From Candidatus Thioglobus sp. MED-G25 (lineage in GTDB: Bacteria; Pseudomonadota; Gammaproteobacteria; Arenicellales; UBA868), in the NCBI GenBank assembly GCA_002456995.1, contig NTKC01000019.1:1-34268 (forward strand): DNA of 34,268 nt, written 5' to 3'. The position numbers and the translations under genes are program-made. Position 1 is the stretch's first letter. Each line of letters opens with the position of its first letter. Under the pieces are notes generated by a model. That model had not been told where the DNA came from. It made no database searches and was given only the letters and a program-made list of their open reading frames with translations. This document shows, in pieces, positions 15,396 to 23,451 of the stretch.

Positions 15396-16367
15396 TCACC
15401 GGTAATCTCGGCTCCAAAGATCTTTCAGCATCTCAGTTACTGATCTCGATAAAGAGCCCATTTGGGTTGCCTGAACAGCTTCTTGCAGGTGAGACAATTC
15501 CGCGAGCCCAATTACCGCGCCATGGATCGCGTCTTGATCCAGCACGAAACGCAGAGCTTTTTGAGCATCAGACCCGTCCATCTCGGCTAATACCTCACGG
15601 GCCATATCCGCTCGTTTTAGTTCGCTGTCATAGTCCGAATTTCGCGTGACCGGTATCTCTCGTCCATGCTGCACACGACTGGCAAGGATTCCGGCGGCAT
15701 ACACCCGAATACCCAGTACGCCAACATTAAATTGCTGACACGCTTTGAGTAAGCCCGTGTAGTTGTCGCTGTGCCAGTGCCCCTCAATGTCGAATCCGGC
15801 GCTGGGATTGATCAAGTTGTAATACACCTGTGCCGTATCAACCCGGTCGCTTTGAATCACTGCACGGCAGGCATCGGCATCGCCTAAAGCCGTAAAGCCG
15901 ACGAAATCTGTCAGACCTTCCGCCCGAATTCTATCAAGCGCATCGAGCACACCATCTGATCTCATTACTTCGTTGAGAGGAAGCTGTTGATGACCATTTC
16001 CCAGTTGATTATGCAATTGAACCAACGGGACAGAGGTCATTTGCAATCTACGCAGGCTTTGATCCAGCGACCGTCGAATCTGCCCCGTGTAATCATCGCC
16101 TTTGGGGTCGACTCTGAACTTGGTAGACACTTGGGGACGTTCCTTTTCCGGCAGTTCACTTAACAACCCGCCGACCACCTCTTCAGACTGGCCATTCCCA
16201 TATGAAGCTGCCGTGTCGATCCAGTTAACACCTGACTGAATTGCCAACTGAATCGCATCATGCCGAGTTTCATCGCTGGCATGCAGTAGAATTCCGCCGA
16301 CAAATCCGCCACCAAAGACCAGTTCAGAAATCTGCAGACCGGTCCGCCCAAGGGAGCACTGCTTCAT
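15396..16367 (-). CDS. Aldo/keto reductase, D-threo-aldose 1-dehydrogenase-like
   Basis: Seen: 323 residues, a complete AKR barrel. The catalytic tetrad is Asp51, Tyr56 (DTAASYG), Lys83 (STKFRV) and His119 (LVQLHN). The opening CSLGRTGLQISELVFGGGFVGG and the NGQSEEVVG segment resemble the branch that includes D-threo-aldose 1-dehydrogenase and L-fucose/L-galactose dehydrogenases. AGGAG stands 8 bases before the ATG. Known: NAD(P)-dependent oxidation of an aldose to its lactone or reduction of a carbonyl, in the cytosol. It follows the 2-keto-4-pentenoate-hydratase-like gene on the same strand (26-base gap). Inference: the first oxidation step of a sugar-acid pathway. A general aldehyde reductase remains possible. 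Confidence 0.9.
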   Translation of the reverse strand: MKQCSLGRTGLQISELVFGGGFVGGILLHASDETRHDAIQLAIQSGVNWIDTAASYGNGQSEEVVGGLLSELPEKERPQVSTKFRVDPKGDDYTGQIRRSLDQSLRRLQMTSVPLVQLHNQLGNGHQQLPLNEVMRSDGVLDALDRIRAEGLTDFVGFTALGDADACRAVIQSDRVDTAQVYYNLINPSAGFDIEGHWHSDNYTGLLKACQQFNVGVLGIRVYAAGILASRVQHGREIPVTRNSDYDSELKRADMAREVLAEMDGSDAQKALRFVLDQDAIHGAVIGLAELSHLQEAVQATQMGSLSRSVTEMLKDLWSRDYR

Positions 16368-16393
16368 GGCATCATCTCCTGATGAGAAAAATA

Positions 16394-17182
16394 TTATGCG
16401 TTGTTTAAAAGATTGATTTCGACCCTGCCGTAACTCTCAACCTCGACCTGAACGTGGCTACCGGCACCAACAGACGTAGGATTTCCGCAGACACCTGTGG
16501 TCACAAACTGACCCGCGAATAGATCGATCCGCCTTTGTGATACGTGGTTAACCAGCCAGGCTAATGCACACCTGGGATCGCCCAGCGCATCAGAACCACT
16601 GCCTTGCGTAGCCAACACCCCGTCTAACCAAAGCGATATTTTTTGACTGGCAAGATCGTCACCGCGCCAATCACACTCGATTTTTGGACCCAGTACAAAG
16701 AGATTGGCACAGGCGTTATCCGCAATTAGCTGGGGTGCCCCTGCTTGTGCAAACAGCTCATAACGAGAATCAGGAAGCTCTATGCCTAGGCGTAGCGCTC
16801 CGACACAAGCCATGATCTCATCAATATCGTAGGACATTTCCCGAGCTGGCAGATTGGCAGAAAATTCGAAGACAAATTCCGCCTCTGCTGCCTGCATCAG
16901 ATTTCCTGTCATGTCAGCTGTACCTGCAGAATCGAGAACACAGGAAGCACCAAGCTGTCCTGCAATCGGGTGAGCGATACCGATATGATTCTGGCCTGCC
17001 AGACTGGTTGCCGCGACTTTCCATCCAGCAACGGCGTCTCGGGCAGCCACAATATCCTGTATCTGATAACCCTGCTCAAGATCGGCCGGCTGAACCGCCG
17101 GAGGCAACATTGCCATTCGCTGCCCGTCCTGACAGGCTCGAATTAGCAACTGAGCAGCTTGTTGTAGATCGTCTGTAATCAT
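16394..17182 (-). CDS. 2-keto-4-pentenoate hydratase/FAH-family enzyme (MhpD-like)
   Basis: Seen: 262 residues, the length of MhpD-type hydratases. The family GWK motif is at 53-55 (VAGWKVAATS) and the metal-binding AEAEFVFEF gives Glu100, Glu102 and Glu106, with a further acidic residue in GIELPDSR (Glu135/Asp138). Known: the fumarylacetoacetate hydrolase superfamily uses Mg2+ or Mn2+ for hydration, decarboxylation or C-C cleavage of 2-oxo acids, including 2,4-diketo-3-deoxy sugar acids. It diverges from the sugar-acid dehydratase across a 152-base gap and is followed by the aldo/keto reductase. Inference: acts on the 2-keto-3-deoxy acid made by the dehydratase. No strong ribosome binding site is visible at the ATG. 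Confidence 0.88.
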   Translation of the reverse strand: MITDDLQQAAQLLIRACQDGQRMAMLPPAVQPADLEQGYQIQDIVAARDAVAGWKVAATSLAGQNHIGIAHPIAGQLGASCVLDSAGTADMTGNLMQAAEAEFVFEFSANLPAREMSYDIDEIMACVGALRLGIELPDSRYELFAQAGAPQLIADNACANLFVLGPKIECDWRGDDLASQKISLWLDGVLATQGSGSDALGDPRCALAWLVNHVSQRRIDLFAGQFVTTGVCGNPTSVGAGSHVQVEVESYGRVEINLLNNA

Positions 17183-17251
17183 CAGTCGGCTAGGGGATAG
17201 TCAACGGCTAAGTCCCAGTACGAGAAACTGAGCCGTATTGTACTGTTGATC

Positions 17252-17257
17252 TATACT
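17252..17257 (+). promoter_or_regulatory. Possible -10 element (TATACT) upstream of the sugar-acid dehydratase
   Basis: TATACT is a close match to the sigma-70 -10 box, 77 bases before the dehydratase ATG. The hexamer 17 bases upstream (TGAGCC) is a poor -35, so an activator would be needed. Weak evidence. Confidence 0.25.
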
Positions 17258-17334
17258 AAACACAGCGCGCGGAACCTACTCTGGCTTGCCTGTGCAGCTA
17301 CGATAATGTGCTCAACACTTTACGGAGAACATCC

Positions 17335-19110
17335 ATGACAGAAACATCCAGACGCCTCAGAAGCCGAGAATGGTTTGATATCTCCGGCGATCCCAGTGCA
17401 ACCGCCACCCATATCGAACGGTATACCAATTTCGGCATTTCCGCCGCAGAACTTCGCTCCGGCAATCCAATAATCGGAATTGCACAAACGGGTAGTGATT
17501 TGGTGCCCTGCAACAGGATACATGTTGACTTGGTACGCCGGATCCGCGACGGCATCCGGGAGGCCGGCGGCATTGCCATGGAGTTTCCTGTTCACCCTAT
17601 ACAGGAAAGTGGTAAAAGGCCCACGGCGGCGCTGGATAGAAACTTGCAGTACCTCAGTCTGGTAGAGGTCCTTTTCGGTTATCCGCTAGATGGCGTCGTG
17701 CTGACGACTGGCTGCGACAAGACCACCCCCGCTATGTTAATGGGCGCTGCAACTGTAGATATTCCAGCAATCGCACTGTCTGGTGGTCCCATGCTCAATG
17801 GCTACTGGCGTGGGAAACTCGCCGGGTCGGGCACCATCCTATGGGAAGCCCGAAAACTTCTGGCTGAAGGTGAGATCGACGACGAAGAATTCATACAGCT
17901 AGTCGCTGATGCCACGCCCTCCCCCGGCCATTGCAACACGATGGGTACTGCCACAACGATGAATTCGCTTGCCGAAGCACTTGGCATGTCTTTGCCAGGC
18001 AGTACTGCCATTCCAGCACCTCATAAAGAACGGGCCGAAACCGCCTATAAAACCGGCCTTCGAATTGTCGAGATGGTAGAAGAGGATCTAACGCCGTCGA
18101 AAATTTTGACACGAGACGCCTTCGAAAACGCAATCGTTGTTAACTCGGCAATCGGCGGCTCTACCAATGCGCCCATTCACTTGAACGCGATTGCCCGTCA
18201 CGCCAACATCGAACTTGATATCAGTGAATGGGAAACAATAGGGCTGGCTGTCCCCTTGTTGGTTAACCTGCAGCCTGCGGGCGAATACCTTGGCGAAGCC
18301 TACCACCAGGCAGGTGGTGTACCAGCCGTTATGCACGAACTACTAAAAGCCGGCCGACTGCACGGCAGTTGCATGACGGTCGCTGGATCGACCGTTGAAG
18401 AGAACTGTGTCAACACACCACCGTTGAATACCGATGTGATTAGATCCTATGAAAGCCCAATGATGGAAAACGCTGGATTTGCTGTCCTAAAAGGCAACGT
18501 GTGTGAGGCTGCAATTATGAAAACATCGGTAATCAGCGATGAATTCAGGCAACGCTATCTTTCAGAGCCGAATCAGGAAAACGTATTTGAAGTTCGCGCT
18601 ATCGTCTTCGAGGGCCCGGAGGATTACCACAAAAGAATCAATGACCCGGCCCTGGACGTCGATGCACACTGCATTCTCGTGATCCGTGGTTGTGGTCCAG
18701 TCGGATATCCTGGGTCAGCCGAAGTCGTTAATATGCAGCCGCCTGATGCTCTAATCCGGAAAGGCATTCGTGAGCTACCCACACTGGGTGACGGTCGCCA
18801 GAGCGGTACTTCCGGCAGCCCTTCCATTCTCAACGCCTCGCCTGAGTCGGCAATTGGTGGCGGACTGGCATTACTGCAGACAGGGGATACGCTAAAAATT
18901 GACCTCAACCGGGGCACGCTGGACGTTCTAATTCCTGATGAGGAACTTGCTGCACGCACGGCTTCGCTCGAAAACCAATTCCCTGAACACCAAACACCCT
19001 GGCAGGAGATCTACCGCGATACCGTAGGGCAACTGTCTACCGGGGGTATAATTGAACTGGCCACAAAATATCACAAACTCAGGAATATTGTGCCGCGTCA
19101 CTCACATTAA
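17335..19110 (+). CDS. IlvD/Edd-family sugar-acid dehydratase (D-xylonate dehydratase-like)
   Basis: Seen: 591 residues from the ATG at 17335, chosen because ACGGAGAAC precedes it; an in-frame ATG 9 codons upstream (17308) has no such site. Fe-S ligand cysteines are Cys59 (SDLVPCN), Cys127 (TTGCDKTTP) and Cys200 ([12 protein letters not shown]), with [12 protein letters not shown] and TVEENC later. The run FDISGDPS, then [14 protein letters not shown] and [15 protein letters not shown], resembles the Caulobacter-type D-xylonate and arabonate dehydratases more than housekeeping IlvD. Known: Fe-S cluster- and Mg-dependent removal of water from aldonic acids to give 2-keto-3-deoxy acids. It diverges from the FAH-family gene and converges with the hydroxyacid dehydrogenase (12-base gap). 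Inference: central dehydration step for pentonate or hexonate. Confidence 0.93.
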   Translation: MTETSRRLRSREWFDISGDPSATATHIERYTNFGISAAELRSGNPIIGIAQTGSDLVPCNRIHVDLVRRIRDGIREAGGIAMEFPVHPIQESGKRPTAALDRNLQYLSLVEVLFGYPLDGVVLTTGCDKTTPAMLMGAATVDIPAIALSGGPMLNGYWRGKLAGSGTILWEARKLLAEGEIDDEEFIQLVADATPSPGHCNTMGTATTMNSLAEALGMSLPGSTAIPAPHKERAETAYKTGLRIVEMVEEDLTPSKILTRDAFENAIVVNSAIGGSTNAPIHLNAIARHANIELDISEWETIGLAVPLLVNLQPAGEYLGEAYHQAGGVPAVMHELLKAGRLHGSCMTVAGSTVEENCVNTPPLNTDVIRSYESPMMENAGFAVLKGNVCEAAIMKTSVISDEFRQRYLSEPNQENVFEVRAIVFEGPEDYHKRINDPALDVDAHCILVIRGCGPVGYPGSAEVVNMQPPDALIRKGIRELPTLGDGRQSGTSGSPSILNASPESAIGGGLALLQTGDTLKIDLNRGTLDVLIPDEELAARTASLENQFPEHQTPWQEIYRDTVGQLSTGGIIELATKYHKLRNIVPRHSH

Positions 19111-19122
19111 CCGACACAATGT

Positions 19123-20094
19123 TCAGCGTTCGACTCTGTCGTGTGGTTGGCCGGTCGATAGAAAGGTTTTAATGTTTTCGATGACTCGTAGACCCATTTC
19201 ATCACGCGTCTCCGTCGTAGCTGTCCCCACGTGAGGTGACAGCAGAACATTATCAAGGCTAGTCAGGTGTTCGCCCACAACCGGTTCGCTGACAAATACA
19301 TCCAGGCCGGCGCCGGCGATCTTGCCCTGAATAAGTGCATCAGACAATGCCACTTCGTCCACCACTGCCCCCCGTGCGGTATTAATTAACACCGCGCTGG
19401 GTTTCATTTTGGATAGTGCGGTGGCATCTATCAGGTTCCGGGTCTGTTCCGTCAGCGGACAATGCAAAGAGACAACATCGGATATTTCCAGCAGTTCATC
19501 TAAGGTGGCGCAATAGCCAGCATCACACTCCATTTCAGCCTCGGGTTTTGGACTCCGGCTGTGGTAAACCACTGGCATCCGGAAAGCCCTGGCACGGCGT
19601 GCAACTGCAGCTCCGATTCCGCCCAGCCCAATAATACCCAACGTTTTCCCCCAGACCCTGCTGCCGGAGTTAGGATCATCGATGCTTAAACCCTCCCAGC
19701 TGCCGGTTCTGATCAGGGTGTCACCCTGGACCAGGCGGCGGCACAATCCGAGCAGCAGAGCAAATGTCATATCAGCTGTTTCTTCCGTCACAACGTCCGG
19801 GGTGTTGGTCACCACGATACCGCGTGCCGCTGCCGCTGCAATATCGACATGTTCGGTGCCTGCACTGATACAGGCAATCAGCTTTATGGAATTGGGAAGA
19901 CTAGCAATGAATTTCGCATCCAGGCGGTCACCGCCCCACGGACACAGTACAGTGGCCCCCTCACACCGTAGTCGAACCTCGTCCAACGAAAGTGATTGAT
20001 CCTCCTGGTTGAGGCGAGCGTCGAACTGCCTGGCCAATTCATCGCAGGCGTGTTTTGTCCATCTTCGAGTTGCCACAACCACCGGTGTCGCCAT
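19123..20094 (-). CDS. D-isomer-specific 2-hydroxyacid dehydrogenase (glyoxylate/hydroxypyruvate reductase-like)
   Basis: Seen: 323 residues from the ATG at 20094, picked because AAAGGAGA lies 6 bases upstream; an in-frame ATG ten codons earlier lacks this. The Rossmann motif GLGGIG is at 156-161. Catalytic Arg231 (NTARGAVVDE), Glu260 and His278 (LSPHVGTAT) are intact. After the second strand comes YHSRS (His178-Ser-Arg-Ser) instead of an acidic residue, which points to NADP(H). Known: interconverts 2-oxo acids and D-2-hydroxyacids, often glyoxylate or hydroxypyruvate. Inference: reduces a 2-oxo acid or C2 fragment produced by sugar-acid breakdown. The 3' end nearly touches the dehydratase gene. 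Family certain, substrate not. Confidence 0.92.
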   Translation of the reverse strand: MATPVVVATRRWTKHACDELARQFDARLNQEDQSLSLDEVRLRCEGATVLCPWGGDRLDAKFIASLPNSIKLIACISAGTEHVDIAAAAARGIVVTNTPDVVTEETADMTFALLLGLCRRLVQGDTLIRTGSWEGLSIDDPNSGSRVWGKTLGIIGLGGIGAAVARRARAFRMPVVYHSRSPKPEAEMECDAGYCATLDELLEISDVVSLHCPLTEQTRNLIDATALSKMKPSAVLINTARGAVVDEVALSDALIQGKIAGAGLDVFVSEPVVGEHLTSLDNVLLSPHVGTATTETRDEMGLRVIENIKTFLSTGQPHDRVER

Positions 20095-20228
20095 TCTTGT
20101 CTCCTTTCTACTTGTATATCTCAACCGATGTAGGGATAAAATATATCGAGCGTATCAACTTACCTGAACTGGGTACGACGGGGTTTCACCTGGCAGGTTA
20201 CACACCACTGGAACCAAAATTTAGCACC

Positions 20229-20238
20229 GTTTGCAAAC
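20229..20238. promoter_or_regulatory. Palindrome GTTTGCAAAC in the SDR upstream region
   Basis: A perfect 10-base palindrome 107 bases upstream of the SDR start, in the 250-base gap shared with the divergent hydroxyacid dehydrogenase. LacI-type sites often have similar symmetrical cores. The rest of the gap shows no gene. Ten bases of symmetry can arise by chance. Confidence 0.25.
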
Positions 20239-20344
20239 TGGCCAGACGATAGCCAGCCTCGGAACCTTGCCAGACACGACAGTTCAGGTACAGTGGGGTA
20301 TTCTCGCACGGCATCTAACTCAACAACAATTCGGAGTCATGAAT

Positions 20345-21103
20345 ATGGGTTCTGATAAAAAGACAGCAATCATCACTGGGGCAGGTTCAGGCGTTGGCCG
20401 GGCCGCAGCACTGGCGCTCTATGCGCAAGGCTATGCAGTGGCACTCGCCGGGCGTCGATCCGACACACTCAAAACAACCGTAGATCTCGCTCAGGACGAC
20501 GGCGAACGCACCCTGGTCGTGCCCACAGATGTCAGCGACCCTGAGTCGGTCAGAAATTTATTCGAAAACACCCGCAACCAGTTTGGCCGCGTTGATGTGC
20601 TTTTCAACAACGCCGGACTCGGTGCACGACCTGTTTCGCTCGAAGAACTCACCATCGAGGAATGGCAAAGCGTTGTTGATGTCAATCTGACAGGGGCTTT
20701 TTTGTGTACACAGGCAGCATTCCGGGTGATGAAGGCACAACAGCCTCGCGGTGGTCGAATTATTAATAATGGGTCGGTGTCCGCTTACGCCCCCCGACCG
20801 AACTCCGCGCCTTATACGGCCACCAAGCATGCAATCAGTGGACTAACGCGCTCGACATCGCTCGATGGTCGTGCCTACAACATAGCCTGCGGACAGATTG
20901 ATATCGGCAATGCCCTCACCGAGATGACAGAAAAAATGTCCGCCGGCGTCGCACAGGCCAGCGGTGATGTAGCTGTGGAACCAACGATGAACGTCGATGA
21001 TGTCGGGCGCGCCGTCGTTTATATGGCCGATTTACCCCTGGATGCCAACGTACTATTCATGACGGTAATGGCGACCAATATGCCCTTTGTTGGCCGTGGC
21101 TGA
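20345..21103 (+). CDS. Short-chain dehydrogenase/reductase (SDR)
   Basis: Seen: 252 residues from the ATG at 20345. GGAG at 20333-20336 is 8 bases from it and only 2 from the ATG at 20339. A frame open farther upstream to a TTG at 20231 looks non-coding. Classical SDR motifs: TGAGSGVG (11-18), NNAG (88-91), Ser144 (NNGSVSAY), Tyr157 and Lys161 (YTATK). Arg37-Arg38 after the second strand (AGRRSD) suggests NADP(H). The end ([18 protein letters not shown]) fits SDRs of the 3-oxoacyl/serine dehydrogenase-like group. Known: NAD(P)-dependent alcohol or sugar oxidation or ketone reduction. Inference: oxidises a sugar or a keto-deoxy acid. Convergent with the aspartate-dehydrogenase-like gene. Confidence 0.92.
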   Translation: MGSDKKTAIITGAGSGVGRAAALALYAQGYAVALAGRRSDTLKTTVDLAQDDGERTLVVPTDVSDPESVRNLFENTRNQFGRVDVLFNNAGLGARPVSLEELTIEEWQSVVDVNLTGAFLCTQAAFRVMKAQQPRGGRIINNGSVSAYAPRPNSAPYTATKHAISGLTRSTSLDGRAYNIACGQIDIGNALTEMTEKMSAGVAQASGDVAVEPTMNVDDVGRAVVYMADLPLDANVLFMTVMATNMPFVGRG

Positions 21104-21105
21104 CT

Positions 21106-21134
21106 GACCCCACGTAGCGTTAGGAAACGGGGTC
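21106..21134. terminator. Hairpin between convergent SDR and aspartate-dehydrogenase-like genes
   Basis: GACCCC (21106-21111) pairs with GGGGTC (21129-21134), and an inner CGTT-agga-AACG (21118-21129) can stack within. It lies exactly in the 32-base convergent gap. There is no T tract on either strand, so it is at best a weak or Rho-assisted terminator. Confidence 0.35.
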
Positions 21135-21135
21135 G

Positions 21136-21960
21136 TTACGTCCCGACAGTCAATGGATCCACTAGTCTTTTCAGCGCCGCCAATGTGCTCAACACAACAA
21201 TTTTGCCGGTCCTGGGATTTTCATCGGTTGGAACATTCTCTATCTTGAGTTCAAAACGGGCGCTGTCAGATTCCACTGTGATGGAGTGCGTGTTTCGACT
21301 GACTGCCGGATCGGCCCAAACTTCAAGCCAGGTCTGGTCAGGCCCGATACCGGCGAGTCCCAAAGCAGCGGCCACATTGACATTGGCTGGAAAGGCCGCC
21401 ACGCCATCTCTTGCAGAACCTTCAAACACTTTCAGCGGTTGCTCGACAGAGTTCAGATCTATCTGATATTTTTCGATGTGCGGGGCCCCTGCTAGGCCGA
21501 CAGGGGGTTTTCGAGTGACTATGGTTACCCGTGTGATTTCGCCCAAGGCGGCTGCACGGACAGCATCAAGACCCAATACGGCCCCGCTGGGAACATTAAT
21601 GCGTGCACCAGTGGCTTTTGCCATCTCGACCAGGTACCAGTTAGCAAGTAACCCCCCAACACTGACCGGAATCAATACTTTCCCCAGGCGTACTACCGGC
21701 TCGGCAACCTGACTAAACACTGCAGCGGGCGCGCATTCGACCACCACATCACAGTCTTTCGCAAGTTCAGATAATGTTACGACCGGAACCCGCTGTCGAA
21801 AGCCACTCAATCTAAGGCGGGCCGCGTCTTTGTCACGCGCTGATACTGCCGTCAGCAACAAGTCCTCGATCCCTTCATCCAAACGGCGTGCCAGCGCCAA
21901 ACCAATAGCGCCGAGGCCACCGATTCCAATCTTTAGCGGCGCTCTATGCAGTGTGCTCAC
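21136..21960 (-). CDS. Aspartate dehydrogenase-family (NadX/DUF108-like) NAD(P)-binding protein
   Basis: Seen: 274 residues from the GTG at 21960, which has GGAG 9 bases upstream; a TTG 3 codons earlier is possible. The dinucleotide motif GGLGAIG is at 14-20. The C-terminal domain has FPANVNVAAALGLAGIG and NTHSI with the likely catalytic His225, both characteristic of L-aspartate dehydrogenases. Known: oxidises aspartate to iminoaspartate (NAD biosynthesis in some organisms) or, run in reverse, aminates a 2-oxo acid. Here it sits downstream of lhgO with no nadA or nadC nearby. Inference: a catabolic paralogue acting on another amino or imino acid. Substrate unknown. Confidence 0.88.
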   Translation of the reverse strand: MSTLHRAPLKIGIGGLGAIGLALARRLDEGIEDLLLTAVSARDKDAARLRLSGFRQRVPVVTLSELAKDCDVVVECAPAAVFSQVAEPVVRLGKVLIPVSVGGLLANWYLVEMAKATGARINVPSGAVLGLDAVRAAALGEITRVTIVTRKPPVGLAGAPHIEKYQIDLNSVEQPLKVFEGSARDGVAAFPANVNVAAALGLAGIGPDQTWLEVWADPAVSRNTHSITVESDSARFELKIENVPTDENPRTGKIVVLSTLAALKRLVDPLTVGT

Positions 21961-22114
21961 GCTGCCCAACTCCGGCTATTACGTTGGCCGGCAACCGCCA
22001 GCCCGAACGTGCCCTTCGCCAAATCAGATATACACTGATCGCAACCAACACGACACCCAAACTGGACCTGAAAGTACCCCCCATCATAAAGACCGGAACC
22101 GACATAAGCACCAT
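21944..22114 (-). CDS. Possible small membrane protein, 56 residues
   Basis: Seen: a short frame filling most of the 190-base gap between the lhgO stop and the aspartate-dehydrogenase-like start, overlapping the latter by 17 bases. From the ATG at 22114 it starts MVLMSVPVFMMGGTF, then has one clear hydrophobic helix (LGVVLVAISVYLIW) followed by the basic RRARSGWR, a normal stop-transfer pattern. No convincing ribosome binding site precedes the ATG, and a later ATG or TTG could be used. I do not recognise the family. The filled gap and the membrane-like pattern favour a real gene, and the weak start argues against it. Confidence 0.35.
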   Translation of the reverse strand: MVLMSVPVFMMGGTFRSSLGVVLVAISVYLIWRRARSGWRLPANVIAGVGQREHTA

Positions 22115-22150
22115 TGTTAACAAGTTTGGCCTGTGACACAAGGTAAGAGA

Positions 22151-23350
22151 TTATTCCTTCTGGTCGGACAATTGATCGACTATATGACGAGCAATAGGGA
22201 AACACGAGGTAGCAGCTGGGGATGGCGCATTACAGACAATCAAACTGTTACCCGTATGATGAAACAGGAAATCGTCGATCAATTGCCCATCAGTACTGAC
22301 CGCCTGGGCACGAATGCCTGGTGGATAGGGTTGCAGATCACCCAACTGCACGCTGGGACTGTACTTCTGCACTTCCTTCAGATAACTCGGCTTCCAGAGG
22401 CCTTTTTTGAGTTCCTGCATTGCAGCCGAAAGATTTTTCCAGACGACTCTCCGGAATCCTGGGAACCTGAACATCTCTATTGCGTCTGTAAATGTAAATG
22501 CGAAACGACTGTAGCCCTCACGTGAAAAATTGACTACAGCATTCGGGCCCACGGTCACTGAGCCATCAATCATCCGTGTCAGATGGACGCCTAGAAAAGG
22601 CAGTGCCGGATCCGGGATGGGATAGATAAGATGCCGGATGATCTGATTATGGTGCGCCGCCAGACGATAATAATCCCCCCGAAACGGAACAATCTGAAAA
22701 TCTGGCTCGCCACCCAGGAGCCGAACCAAACGATCTGCCATCACACCACCACACGCAATCAGCTTGCGGGCCGACAACCTGCGATCATTACAACAGACAA
22801 CGACATTGTTTTCGGATTCGGTCAAAGCATGAACGGCACTTCCGTACAGGATTTCACCGCCGTCGAGCTTGATCAGTTCAGCGAGCCTGTGACAAATCGC
22901 GGTATAGCTAACGATTCCCGTGGAAGGCACGCGAATTGCTCTAAGTCCGGAAATATTTGGTTCGGCCTCAGCCAACTGATTATGATCCAGAACCTCGATT
23001 GTCAGCCCGTTCTGTTTAGATCGTTCGATCAGCACCTGCATACGCTCGACTTCGGTTGGGTTAGTCGCGACTAACAGTTTTCCGCATTCGTTGAACTCGA
23101 TGTCATGTTCCAGGCAAAATGATTTAATAGCGCGGTTTCCTTCAAAACAAAACTGTGCCTTCAAGCTGCCTGGCGTGTAATACACGCCTGCATGAATCAC
23201 ACCACTGTTGTGGCCGGTCTGGTGATACGCCGGCACCTGTTCTTTTTCGATAACACAGACGCGACTGCCTGGATAGCGCTGTTGCAATTCCCGTGCAGTG
23301 CTCAGACCCAGGATACCTGCACCTATCAGCAGAAAATCATAATCTGTCAC
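22151..23350 (-). CDS. lhgO: L-2-hydroxyglutarate oxidase/dehydrogenase
   Basis: Seen: 399 residues, full family length. The FAD-binding motif is GAGILGLS (10-17), and the family signature HQTGHNSGVIHAGVYY includes the flavin-contacting histidines. The RGDYYRL and VGPNAV segments are also typical of LhgO. The start is GTG with a very strong GGAGGAGGG upstream. Known: an FAD enzyme that oxidises L-2-hydroxyglutarate to 2-oxoglutarate, passing electrons to the membrane quinone pool or to oxygen, and part of glutarate/lysine catabolism in many bacteria. No csiD or gabD lies nearby, so here it may be a repair enzyme or may act on another 2-hydroxyacid of this region. It precedes the small membrane frame and the aspartate-dehydrogenase-like gene on the same strand. 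Confidence 0.92.
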   Translation of the reverse strand: MTDYDFLLIGAGILGLSTARELQQRYPGSRVCVIEKEQVPAYHQTGHNSGVIHAGVYYTPGSLKAQFCFEGNRAIKSFCLEHDIEFNECGKLLVATNPTEVERMQVLIERSKQNGLTIEVLDHNQLAEAEPNISGLRAIRVPSTGIVSYTAICHRLAELIKLDGGEILYGSAVHALTESENNVVVCCNDRRLSARKLIACGGVMADRLVRLLGGEPDFQIVPFRGDYYRLAAHHNQIIRHLIYPIPDPALPFLGVHLTRMIDGSVTVGPNAVVNFSREGYSRFAFTFTDAIEMFRFPGFRRVVWKNLSAAMQELKKGLWKPSYLKEVQKYSPSVQLGDLQPYPPGIRAQAVSTDGQLIDDFLFHHTGNSLIVCNAPSPAATSCFPIARHIVDQLSDQKE

Positions 23351-23403
23351 AAACCCTCCTCCGGGTTAATCGGTATAGGTACAGCTCATACCACTTCAAT
23401 AAG

Positions 23404-23435
23404 CTTCATGAACCATGAAGATTGTCCTCTGACAA
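23404..23435. promoter_or_regulatory. Two adjacent inverted repeats between amidohydrolase and lhgO
   Basis: CTTCATG-aac-CATGAAG (23404-23420) and TTGTC-ctct-GACAA (23422-23435) are both perfect and only one base apart. They lie in the 101-base gap after the amidohydrolase stop and before the lhgO GTG. They could be operators for lhgO or hairpins ending the amidohydrolase message; no T tract supports the latter. Confidence 0.3.
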
Positions 23436-23451
23436 CTCTGCAGCACACAAA

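Noticed and set aside
20231-20344. N-terminal extension of the SDR gene from a TTG
   Set aside because: The extra 38 codons do not resemble SDR sequence. The GGAG at 20333-20336 and the family start both support the ATG at 20345.
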